Made by a program: the position numbers and the translations under genes. This document shows positions 1 to 8,340 of a stretch of DNA of 12,500 bases, one piece after another. Position 1 is the first letter of the stretch, and every line of letters starts with the position of its first letter. Under the pieces are notes generated by a model that saw nothing but the letters and a program-made list of their open reading frames with translations, searched no databases and had not been told where the DNA came from. This DNA comes from Chromera velia (Eukaryota > Sar > Chromeraceae): NCBI GenBank assembly GCA_018398765.1, contig JAHBMJ010003670.1, positions 1 to 12,500 of the forward strand, given 5' to 3'.

Positions 1-43
1 CTTAAAGTTTGTTCCTAGCGTATTAGCTGAGAAAATAATCATT

Positions 44-300
44 TGTGGAGTCCTACCTTGTGGCGCCACCCTTTGAGCCTTCGCATATGCCGTGAAGAAA
101 CCGTGTATGATAGAATGAATTCAGCCGATTGGAATACCAGATCGCGCTAGAACTTAAACTGATGTAGGGACAAACCTTCTGTAAACTGTTGCCTGACTGA
201 GTATTGCTCACGTTCCTTCTCTAGATCTTCCTAAGGTTCTTATCCTTGCTTCATCTTCTGTCTGGACGCCATAAGGTGGCTGGACAGGAGGGATAAAGCA
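44..300 (+). repeat. Direct repeat copy 1 (257 bp, LTR-like)
   Basis: It aligns along its whole length with 1917-2394, apart from small indels (ATT and a CTTTAAA-type insertion in the other copy) and one large gap. By eye it differs at roughly 20 positions, nearly all transitions. Confidence 0.8.
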
Positions 301-1916
301 TTGTGGTGAACGCTCAGCTCGATGAGTGTCGACTCTCGAGTACCTTCTGTGATGGAGACCAGATCTGTCTTTTTGCGCAACAGTTGGAAACCGATTGCAA
401 CGATACGGGCACGCTCAGGCAAAGACCGTGAGTGGGGAAATTCAGCGTCCTTTTGCATCCCAAGCTGTCCGGAGCCCTCTTTTCAAGATCTGATTCATCG
501 TGGTGGACTGGGAACTCGGGGTGGCGTTCCTGATTGGAGAAGTGGATCGGAGACCTCTGCATGGAACCGATCGTAGAGATGTTGCTTGGTGTTGCTTGGA
601 CTTTGGAGTGACTCTATTTCACGGACTCCGAGATTGCCGTCTATGAGTGCATCGTAAATAAAACGGCCAGTAGATTGCTTCTTTTGCTTACTGTTCTGTG
701 AGTGTATGACTAGTTCTGTATCTGATCGATTGGAACCGGCGTATGCATGTCTGACGACAGACCGGCGTTGACTCTGCTGTTTGCTGCGTGCGTGTCTGCA
801 CATGACTGACTATTCACATTTGGTCTGACTCTGTCAGCTGGTGTGTGCACTTATTCACAGTGGTTGGCACCTTTGTGCGATAATCCTTTTGTTTTGAAAT
901 GATGCGAAAGGTATGGGCGTTTAGTAGGAGGCTGAGTATGCCAGGCCCTATGACCACTCTATCTATTGTGTACACACGCACATAAAGTCGTCGGGACTTC
1001 CCTCTAAAAGAGCAGAGCTGAGAGAGTTCTTTCTGCTGCAAAGTGACAATGTCATGCTGTCGGAAGCCGAGAAGACTTGCACTTTCTATCTTGATATTGA
1101 GCCAGGAGGCATTGGATGTATTTGATGCCCCTGAGGGAACGGCAGGCCTGAAGTACGAAAAGTCAAGTGTATGACTGCTGCCGCATGACCGGGTTCCCCT
1201 GTGATAGGTTGGTAAACCCCGGTTACCCCGTTCTTCTCGACTGACAGTGAGAAGGTGGAAGGATTTGAAGCCGGTGATAGCTGCTCATGGAGCAAACGAT
1301 CGAAGAATCGGAGTAAAGCACCTCAAAGAGTGAGGTCGTGACAGAGTGTTCTGAAGTGTCGTTTCGTTTGGCATGGTAGCTTAGTGAGAACGAGGATAGC
1401 CGACACACAAACAAGCTTTCAGGAAGCTATGAGTGGAGCAGTGTGTAGCTGCACCCTTTTCTTTTCTCTACATCCTTTTGCAGCTGTTAAGAATTCGTTG
1501 ACGCCAAGTTGGATGCATACATATGGGCATCGTGCTCCTGGACTAGCTGGTACTAGAGACTCACAACTTCGATCGAGTCTTCCGGTCAACGACATACACA
1601 GGCGCTGGAGAGGTACTTTTATTAGTGCCACCAGTATCTGCATCGGGCGCCTATCTCTGGGTGACCTTGGACTTGCGAACACGCCTCACACATCGTGGCG
1701 TTTTGAGATCGTTCTGAGTGTACGTATGGAGGTAGGTGATTTGCATGGCCCCCCAGAGATTTTGGATACGGATGCCATCGAGATGAAGTTTTTGAAGCTC
1801 TAACGACATCTACGGCGACTTAGATGAGATCGACTTCGGGCATTGAAGCGTATACTCGACCCGTTCTTTCATTTATCGCGAGGACGCGATTTCTCTGTCC
1901 GTGGCCGGGGGGAATT
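301..1916. other. Region between the two direct repeats, no recognised gene
   Basis: Mixed-composition DNA with several open frames below 140 residues on both strands. The longest (1384-1803, plus, 139 aa) has a plausible-looking C-terminus but overlaps an 87-residue minus frame and shows no domain, so it is not called as a gene. Confidence 0.4.
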
Positions 1917-2394
1917 TGTGGAGTCCTACCCTGTGGTGCCGCCCTTTGAGCCTTCGCGTGCGCCATGACTGAGAGAGCCCACGTGCAGACGTCATACTCC
2001 GCCGCCGCGCTTTGCTTCGTACGTGTCGCGCGCGTCGATCAAAGTTGTCGGAGTCGAGTCTGACCTTCGCATTCAAACAACATATCACTTGAGCAACGGA
2101 TAGCATTGTTTGAGTCTGATGTCTGTTTGTCACAGATCAAAAAAGCTCTAGAGTCTGAGAGAGAGGAATGAGCAGAAACCGTGTATGATAGAATGAATCC
2201 AGCCGATTGCAATACCAAATCATGCTAGAACTTATTAAACTGATGTAGGGACAAACCTTCTATAAACTGTTGCCTGACTGAGTGTTGCTTACGTTCCTTC
2301 TCTAGATCTTCCTAACTTTAAAGGTTCTTATCCTCGCTTTACCTTCTGTCAGGACGCCATAAGGTGGGCCAGGCCAGACAGGAGGGACAAAGCA
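1917..2394 (+). repeat. Direct repeat copy 2 (478 bp, with about 200 bp of extra sequence)
   Basis: Same repeat as 44-300, but with about 200 bp of extra sequence (about 1969-2171) after the shared ...CCATGA. The extra piece is CpG-rich at its left end. A CTGAGAGAG word at 1969-1977 recurs at 2155-2163 near the other junction, so either an insertion here or a deletion in copy 1 is possible. Confidence 0.8.
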
Positions 2395-2420
2395 TATTAT
2401 TGATTTTAGGTTAAAGTAGG

Positions 2421-2467
2421 TAATGATTATGAATGTTAATCTCCACTAATGACATTGATAATCATTA
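2421..2467. other. 15-bp inverted repeat, AT-rich hairpin
   Basis: TAATGATTATGAATG (2421-2435) pairs with CATTGATAATCATTA (2453-2467) with one mismatch across a 17-base loop. It lies in AT-rich DNA just right of the direct-repeat pair. Function unknown; a small transposon remnant is possible. Confidence 0.6.
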
Positions 2468-2595
2468 TGCATAACGTTCTCAAGTCACTAGAAAGAATGA
2501 ACTTCTGTCTTAAGAGTAATGATTTTGTTGTCAATTATTATGGAAGCTGCTGATCATTCTCAAGCTGCAAGCTCAGCCCACTGCCAGTGGCTTAC

Positions 2596-2747
2596 CAGTC
2601 GCAGCTCTTCTCGAAAGCAGCTCTTCTTGGACAAAAGGAAAAGCAATGCGAGCATCAATCTTTCCATCTTTCCGCATCTGACATAACTCCTTCTGCACCT
2701 CTTCTCTCGTCTTCACTGTCTTTATGCTGACAGAACGAAGGCTTTTG
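2596..2747 (-). CDS. Possible internal exon next to the purine array (speculative)
   Basis: On the minus strand the frame reads SLRSVSIKTVKTREEVQKEL and continues through an IDARIAFPFVQEELLSR segment. It looks like a charged, amphipathic coding sequence rather than random DNA. It is preceded by ATCAG and about 600 nt of CTTC-rich pyrimidine, an ideal if extreme acceptor context. It is followed in phase 1 by GTAAGC, a consensus donor (2594-2595 is the GT). If that donor is not used, the frame stops at 2573. No partner exon was recognised on either side, so it may be an isolated remnant or chance. No family is recognised. Confidence 0.25.
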
Positions 2748-2752
2748 CTGAT

Positions 2753-3395
2753 GGAAGGAAGGAAGAAAGGAAGGAAAGAAGGAAGAAAGGAAAGAAGGAA
2801 AGAAGGAAAGAAAGAAGGAAGGAAAGAAAGAAGGAAGCGAGGCAGGAAGAAAGATATGAAGGAAGTAAGGAAGGAAGGAAGGAAGGAAAGATAGAAGGAA
2901 GGAAGGAAGGAAGGAAGGAAGCGAGGCAGGAAGAAAGATAGGAAGGGAGGAAGGAAGGAAGGAAGAAAGATAGGAAGGAAGGAACAAAGGAAGGAAGTAA
3001 GGAAGAAAGGAAGGAAGGAAGGGAAAAAAGATGGAAAGAAGGAAGGGAGGCAGAAAGAAAGACAGGAAGGGAGGAAAGAAGGAAGGGAGGCAGGAAGAAA
3101 GACAGGAAGGGAGAAAAGAAGGAAGGGAGGAAGGGAGGAAGGAAGGAAGAAAGACAGGAAGAAAAGAAGGAAGGAACAAAGCAAGGAAGGAAGGAAGGAA
3201 GGAAGGAACAAACTTTAAGGAAGGAAGGAAGGAAGGAATAAAGGAAGGAAGGAAGGAACAAAGCAAGGAAGGAAGGAAGGAAGGAAGGAAGGAACAAACT
3301 TTAAGGAAGGAAGGAAGAAACAAAGGAAGGAAGGAAGGAAGGAACGAAGGAAGGAAGGAAGGAAGGAGGGAAGGAAAGAACTAGAGGAAGGAAGG
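2753..3395. repeat. GGAA/GAAA polypurine array, about 640 bp
   Basis: A purine-only strand built from GGAA and GAAA words with sparse interruptions (GACAGG, GATA, AACAAA, AACTTTAAGG). The interruptions recur at spacings of 82-86 bp (2836 and 2920; 3173 and 3255; 3205 and 3291) and at 40 bp (3061 and 3101). The array therefore grew by copying larger blocks, not only by slippage. Long Phe-Leu-Pro-Ser and Lys-Glu-Gly-Arg frames across it are artefacts. Confidence 0.95.
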
Positions 3396-3424
3396 TCTTG
3401 CTAAGAAAAATGTTACATGGATGG

Positions 3425-3523
3425 GAAGAGAGGAAAAGAAAGAGAGACGTCGAGCTGAGGGAGGATACACTCACTGCTTGTGCTGTGGAACTGATGATGA
3501 GTCTACTTTCTGTTAGTACGAGG
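3425..3523 (+). repeat. 99-bp direct repeat, copy 1
   Basis: It aligns without gaps to 3570-3668 (offset 145 bp). Both begin GAAGAGAGGAAAA and contain AGAGACGTC and ACTGCTTGT. Left of the unit, similarity continues with indels (AAAATGTT at both). Confidence 0.8.
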
Positions 3524-3569
3524 GCCCGTCTCACGAAGGAAAATGTTTGCCTCGCTGTTCTATAGATTG

Positions 3570-3668
3570 GAAGAGAGGAAAATGAAGAGAGACGTCAAGC
3601 TGGGGGAGAATACACTTACTGCTTGTACCGTGGAACTGGTGAGAAGTCTCCTTTCTGTCAGTATAAGG
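3570..3668 (+). repeat. 99-bp direct repeat, copy 2
   Basis: Partner of 3425-3523. Both copies are open in the same frame, but most of the codon differences change the amino acid, so there is no sign of selection on a protein. A 97-residue frame (3543-3836) runs through it and is not called. Confidence 0.8.
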
Positions 3669-3894
3669 GGGCAGGAGCGGGGGGGAAAGGTGCTTGGGGG
3701 GGAGGTGCTTAGGCTGGTGTTGAAGAAGAGGAGGACGCAGCAGCTGCTGAAATTCCCGCAGAGTCTCCCAGTCCCCCTGACGGGACCTCCAAGTTGGCGC
3801 TTACTTGTACGGGATCCCCTGCAAAGAAAAAATTGAAGTAGAGAGAGGGGGGAAGGCTCAAGGCAGCAGGAGCTGAAGGCACGAGAAGTTCACA

Positions 3895-3975
3895 GCATTC
3901 AGACAGATGGAGGTAAGCAGAGGTGCAAGCATTCAGACAGGTGGAGGTAAAGGGAAGATAAGAGGTGCAAGCATT
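3895..3975 (+). repeat. Short tandem repeat, 34-42 bp unit
   Basis: GCATTCAGACAG(A/G)TGGAGGTAA and GAGGTGCAA occur twice (starting at 3895 and 3929), and a third unit begins GCATT at 3971. Unit lengths are 34 and then 42 bp. Confidence 0.8.
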
Positions 3976-4900
3976 TGCCCGTAACAGAAGCAGCTGTACA
4001 GAAACGGACGGTAGCAGGGATTTGGAATCAATCTTACACAGTACGGGCTCAACACAACCACACAACACCTATCCGGAGACGAAGAGTACGGTATGGAGAG
4101 CACCCACGGAGAACACTGCATGCAGAGTCTGACACTGACCTGCTGCTGAAGCAGCTGCGCCTTCGCTCTGATTGTGCACCTGCCGAGGGGCGCCCCAGCC
4201 TGCAAAGAACACCATAATGAAGGACATATATGTTCAAAAGCTGGCAAAAAAGGATAACGATGATGATGCATGTGATACGAGGAGCACCATGGAAAGCACC
4301 ACCATGACTTATTTCAGAAAAGTCACTCACTTTTCAGCAGTGTCCGCTGGGCGCCCCCCCAAGGAGCTCCTCCACCTTACAAAACAGGACGCTGCACCCT
4401 GTGCTCCCGAACTTCAAGTCTGTTTGGCAAGTCATGGTCTCTGCCACATGTGTACGTCGCCCTCGAACTGGTTCGTTGCGGGCAATTCTAAACAGCAGCA
4501 TACCGACTTTTCCACGGTTCACTTCTGGGAAATGACTTCCCAGGCTTCCCTCGCTTTGCAAGATCATTAATAATGGGCTCCTATTCTCCGTCTTTACCGG
4601 TCTTGGGCATCATCATTGAGAAGACGGAAGACAGAGCAGAATTGCAATTTACGAGCAACACTACGAAATCAGCACAAAACAAAATGAGTAGCAGAAGCCG
4701 CATGATGGCGGCTTTTCTCGTTTAGGATAGTTTGAAGTAGTCATGAGGATAGTGCTGGTATGAGAAGAGAAAGTCAAAAGCGGTTCTGTGTGTGGAGAGA
4801 TTGGGGAAGTCAGTGGTCATCGGGGTGGTGTCGGTGGTCACTGTAGATATTACGGAGACCACCGGGCTAGTCTCTGTCGGGGGGTATTACCGGGGTACCA
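3976..4900. other. Unassigned region
   Basis: Overlapping open frames of 77-132 residues lie on both strands; the largest is 4172-4570 plus, 132 aa. None shows a motif, a good splice context or conserved character that I recognise. Nothing else was identified. Confidence 0.4.
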
Positions 4901-4939
4901 GGCGTGTGGACCGCGTTTGCTAGAGGCCGGCCCACCACC

Positions 4940-5460
4940 TGCATGCATTTGCTGCATGAGCTAACTATCCACCAGCTGCGCCGCTGTGACATGCACTATA
5001 AGGTACATTTGCTGAGCGAACTATCCACCTATATGGTGACTGGGCTTAGGCCCCTAGGCAAGCCTAGCATTTACATCTAACAAAAACGACCATAAAATAT
5101 AGTTCTAAAAAAAAAACTATCCACCAGACCCGGACTCATACATGCATGCAGGTTTGCATGCTGAGCTAACTATACATGAAGTTACATAAAGCCCCACCAA
5201 AGCCATATAAAGCCCCAAGTGAACTATCCACCGCAAATTACCGCAGACTGCCTAAAAACTACATAAAGCCCCGCTGCCAGTGGCTATATGATTTACTAAA
5301 CTAACTATCTACTAGTCATGTTATGCGTCGTCATATACAATCGACGCGTCATGCTGACTCATACATACTCATATAGTAAGGTTTCTTCTAGTTTGTTGAG
5401 CAACTATGCACTGGACCACTCATGCAGCTAGGTTGGTATAACTATACATGGATTCTTGTA
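4940..5460 (+). repeat. Field of degenerate TTTGCTGAGC-AACTATCCACC motifs
   Basis: AACTATCCACC is exact at 4963, 5019, 5115 and 5222. Weaker copies (AACTATACATG, AACTATCTACT, AACTATGCACT) start at 5168, 5303 and 5402. Several are preceded by TTTGCTGAGC or a variant. ACATAAAGCCCC-type words occur three times between 5180 and 5275. Spacings are irregular (53-99 bp), as in an old, decayed tandem repeat. Confidence 0.6.
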
Positions 5461-6176
5461 TGACATTAAAATCGATCTTCATAAGCTAGCACTATATATA
5501 TCAGAGCAGATCGAACTCCATGGAAGGGCACTCAAAAAATTCATTCATTGCTCAAAAAAAAAAGTGTGTCCATGTAGGTCCTAGCCTCCCAGGCCAGTCT
5601 GCATGTATGTACGTAGGCTTGCGGCACGCGTCGATGCATGCCGCTTGCCTGGCTCAACCGGGTGTAACCGAATGAAGTATAATTACATATCAGAATGAAG
5701 ACATATCAGAGTGATCTCTGATATAGGTGATTGGAGCGTATGTCGATAGAAGAAGTATGTGAGTACGGAGAGAGACAGAGAGCCCGGGGGGGTAGGGAGG
5801 TGGGGCAGGCTGAGGAGCAGGTAGGGTAGTACTTCTCGCTTCTTTTTCAGAGGGATGCCCGAAAGGCCAGTACCCTGATTGCTGCATGCCTAGGGCCGGA
5901 CTGATCAATCCTGGGGAGCAGTGTTTTGCTAGCTAGTAGTCCTAAAGTTCGGCCGCTTTAGGTAAACATTCGCTAGCGTGCTCTTAGCTAAGTTACAATA
6001 TGATATGAATGCTCATAGACTGCCCTTTGGGCCTTTGCCATTGGGACACGATGGCTGGCAGGTTAAGTCACCTCATCATCAGAATGAGTAACTAATTTAA
6101 ACTTTAAGTCACAATTAGAGTGATAAGTTTAACAGTAATGTCAGCCGGTAGAATACCAGTTTTAGCATCAGTCACA
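5461..6176. other. No gene seen; contains a 9-bp hairpin and a short direct repeat
   Basis: ATATCAGAG (5703-5711) pairs perfectly with CTCTGATAT (5716-5724) across TGAT. ACATATCAGA(A/G)TGA occurs at 5685 and 5701, a 16-bp period overlapping the hairpin. A 72-residue minus frame (5690-5908) is Pro/Ser-rich and unconvincing. The rest is unremarkable AT-leaning DNA. Confidence 0.45.
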
Positions 6177-6184
6177 TCTAGTTT
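6177..6184 (+). repeat. Left target-site duplication TCTAGTTT
   Basis: Eight bases identical to 8333-8340, immediately outside the inverted end at 6185. The identity extends one base further out (ATCTAGTTT at 6176-6184 and 8332-8340), where that base is also the last base of the element on the right. Confidence 0.7.
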
Positions 6185-6194
6185 TAAGAATAGC

Positions 6195-6285
6195 TATCGT
6201 ATTGTATCGGTATCGAATCGGTATTGTATCGGAATTTCAAAGTTAAGATTCCAAAAAAAGGGGGTATCATCGATAATTTCGATAC
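6195..6285. repeat. Left subterminal repeats of the hAT-like element
   Basis: Degenerate GTATCG/CGGTAT words crowd 6195-6232, followed by GGTATC and CGATAC near 6262-6285. The right end carries the same words in inverted orientation. Likely transposase-binding repeats, by analogy with Ac/Ds-type elements. Confidence 0.55.
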
Positions 6286-7100
6286 TAACATAAAATTTTT
6301 AGAGTACGAAGCTAAAACCTAGTGCAAATAGTATCATTCATAAAACTGTAAACTTTTTATAAAAATTTCATGTTTTTAAAGAGTCAACTTTACTTAGATT
6401 ATGGGCTCCAAAACGTTCAGAAGGCCAAACCATAAGGGGGACTGCCCCCCTAACCTCCCATTTAAAGAGAGTCAACACATCATAAGGTTGAGAATGACTT
6501 CATCAACACATCATTCCTGAAAATCTCATACCAGACGCAAACTGTTAGACTCGATTTTATTCTGATGTGTGTGTCAAAATCACCCAAATGTAAGTGAATG
6601 CACATAAAATTTATAACAAAACGTAGACATCCATATGCTATTTTGCACTTATGAAGGAATCATATAGATTTGCAGCACAAAGAAGAAAGAAAACATAAGC
6701 TACATAGCAAGCAGCTCAGCTTGCACTCTCTTGAGCGACGTGGTGGTTGATACTCAGCGAGCAGAATGAAAAGAAAATTGAGGTCAAAGGTCTGATAATG
6801 TGTAGCGGTCTGTATGCTTATCTGTATATGTGCCAGTGTGCATCTGCATAAAAATCAACCAATATGCAAAACGGCCAGCTGAGACTTCAAAGCTCTAACA
6901 ATTTAGCGGAATACATCCATGGTGAGACACTCTTTAGCTTTCTAAACTTTGGGGAAGCCCTCTCCTTCCTCTGCGGAGCGGGCATAAGTGACAAACTCAC
7001 CGATCATTTCAGGGAGGGCAAATCAACCTCCCTAAACCCAAGTACCACTTGAAAAAATCTAATCAAGATGATCTCTACCTGTAGTATCGTTTTTTAAGAG

Positions 7101-7127
7101 ACCGTCTACGCCTACGGCGTAGACGGT
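7101..7127. other. Perfect 12-bp hairpin with a TAC loop
   Basis: ACCGTCTACGCC pairs perfectly with GGCGTAGACGGT across the three-base loop TAC. It is preceded by AAGAGACC (7096-7103, overlapping the stem). It lies inside the hAT-like element. Confidence 0.85.
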
Positions 7128-7144
7128 GAAAACACCGTTCAGAT

Positions 7145-7235
7145 ATGCGGCTTTGGCTTTCAAGAGACCATAAATGATCCGCGCCTGCGGCGCGGACTTT
7201 CAAGCTTATCCAAAAATGCGGCTTGAACTTTCAAG
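7145..7235 (+). repeat. ATGCGGCTT...CTTTCAAG direct repeat around the second hairpin
   Basis: Two 20-base copies (7145-7164 and 7216-7235) match except for a few central bases, and a third partial copy (GGACTTTCAAG) ends at 7204. They bracket the hairpin at 7178-7196 and seem to form one repeated module with it. Confidence 0.6.
7178..7196. other. Perfect 8-bp hairpin with a TGC loop
   Basis: TCCGCGCC pairs with GGCGCGGA across TGC. Like the hairpin at 7101 it follows an AAGAGACC (7162-7169) and has a three-base loop, but the stem sequence is unrelated apart from the loop-closing GCC/GGC. Confidence 0.85.
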
Positions 7236-8212
7236 TGGTAGTTAGGTTCAGGGAGGTCGGCAAATCCAGTTCCAGAAAAACAAAAACAGCACTGCTTGCA
7301 GTATTAGGAGTTCTTTCTGCACAAGTGAAAGCATGAAAGAGACCAAGACAAACACGTTGGACTATAAAGGTTCCCACAGAGAAACAGATAAGACGATTCT
7401 GGTGTATGTTTTGTGATTTACAGGATGTGAAGACCAAACCGTTGCTGGAAGCTAGGTCAACGTTAAAAAACGAGCAGCGAGTCGCCAAGTGGTAAGCATT
7501 TATAAAAGATGAGGTTATCGGAAGTATATGTTCAGTGGTTGAACATCAAGGCATGGTAAAGTGATAAGCTTCAATGGTAGAGTATGGATGCCACCAAATG
7601 ATAGTGACCTCACTCGTGACTGACTTTTCCGAATCTTAGTTCGCCTATGTTGACATCCTGGTCAATTCAGTCACTCTTGAAGCTCCAAAACAGCATAAAA
7701 AGAGGAGACAACACTGTGGAAAGACGATTCTTAGACTACTGTCCTTGAACTGTTTGGACGTTGCCTAGTCAGCCAACTCCAACAGGGCAACAAAAGGTCA
7801 AGCAACTCTGCATGCTGAGGAGACGAAATTTCTATCCGCCTGACGTTTATAATATGCCCATACCTTAGGGTCCTTAGCTTGTTTTTTCCCCTTCTGGCTG
7901 TTATGATGCTTTGATTGTCTAGAAGCGGTTTTGTTCAGAAAATAGAAACGATGAAGCTCTGCTAGATCGGATGCAGTGTACATACAGTCTTGTCTTGAAG
8001 CCAAGTCGAGTTGTATGTTCTGGCCGCTGAGGCTGAATTCAGTGCACGTTGCATGGAGCCGGTTCCGCATTCATCCACACATAGAGCCGGTTGGGGACGG
8101 TATATGTGTTACTGGGCCCGGCCGTGCCTGGTCTTTGAGCTCCGAGGCCCGGCCCGGCGCGCGCTTTGCCATATATTAGCCCAGCTAGTCCTTCACAAGC
8201 TCTAAGTACATA

Positions 8213-8318
8213 AGCCGATACTAACCAATACTCGGCCGCTCGAGAAAGAACCGATAGTCAACACTTTGATACCGATACCGATACCGATACCGATACCAAT
8301 ACGATACGATATCGATAT
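8213..8318. repeat. Right subterminal repeats of the hAT-like element, with five perfect GATACC units
   Basis: Five exact tandem GATACC units occupy 8268-8297, followed by degenerate ACGATACGATATCGAT. An outlying CGATACTAAC at 8216-8225 is identical to 6280-6289 inside the left end. The overall orientation is inverted relative to the left array. Confidence 0.65.
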
Positions 8319-8332
8319 AATAACTATCCCTA

Positions 8333-8340
8333 TCTAGTTT
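8333..8340 (+). repeat. Right target-site duplication TCTAGTTT
   Basis: Partner of 6177-6184; it abuts the right inverted end (...ACTATCCCTA). The core CTAG agrees with the known preference of several hAT elements for targets containing TCTAGA-like sequence. Confidence 0.7.

Larger units (their letters stand above)
44..2394. mobile_element. Possible short LTR-type element without coding capacity
   Basis: Two related direct repeats (44-300 and 1917-2394) both begin TGTGGAGTCC and end AAAGCA, the TG...CA form of retroviral-type LTRs. A TGG (304-306) sits three bases inside the left copy, where a primer-binding site would be. A purine run GGGGGGAA (1907-1914) lies just before the right copy, as a polypurine tract would. 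The internal 1.6 kb has no recognisable gag, protease, reverse transcriptase or integrase; its longest frame is 139 residues (1384-1803, plus) with no motif I know. No 5-bp target duplication is found (TCATT on the left, TATTA on the right). Two unrelated insertions of one dispersed repeat would explain the data equally well. Confidence 0.35.
6185..8332. mobile_element. hAT-like DNA transposon, non-autonomous, about 2.15 kb
   Basis: The left end reads TAAGAATAGCTAT and the right end, reverse-complemented, reads TAGGGATAGTTAT: 10 of 13 match and all three differences are transitions. The 8 bp TCTAGTTT lie directly outside both ends (6177-6184 and 8333-8340). Short inverted ends beginning TAGGG or CAGGG with 8-bp target duplications are typical of the hAT superfamily. 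Just inside each end are inverted arrays of GTATCG/CGATAC, the position where hAT transposases bind subterminal repeats. The longest open frames inside are only 62-90 residues and show no hAT dimerisation domain or BED finger, so it would depend on a transposase made elsewhere. The end mismatches suggest an old copy. A Mutator-like reading (9-bp duplication ATCTAGTTT) is possible but aligns the ends less well. Confidence 0.68.

Noticed and set aside
1384-1803. 139-residue plus-strand frame inside the direct-repeat pair
   Set aside because: No similarity to gag, protease, reverse transcriptase or any other family that I recognise; overlaps an open minus frame. Described but not called.
2573-3384. 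Long frames across the purine array (Phe-Leu-Pro-Ser-rich on minus, Lys-Glu-Gly-Arg-rich on plus)
   Set aside because: They are translations of GGAA/CTTC simple repeats, open in several frames at once. Only the non-repetitive part at 2596-2747 was kept, as speculative.
4172-4570. 132-residue plus-strand frame
   Set aside because: No recognisable motif, overlapping frames on the other strand, and a length that can occur by chance.
4940-5460. CRISPR-like array
   Set aside because: Motifs are short, degenerate and irregularly spaced, and the context is eukaryotic.
6176-8340. Mutator-like element with a 9-bp duplication ATCTAGTTT
   Set aside because: Using nine bases shifts one end and spoils the TAAGAATAG/TAGGGATAG alignment. 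The 8-bp hAT reading explains ends and duplication together.
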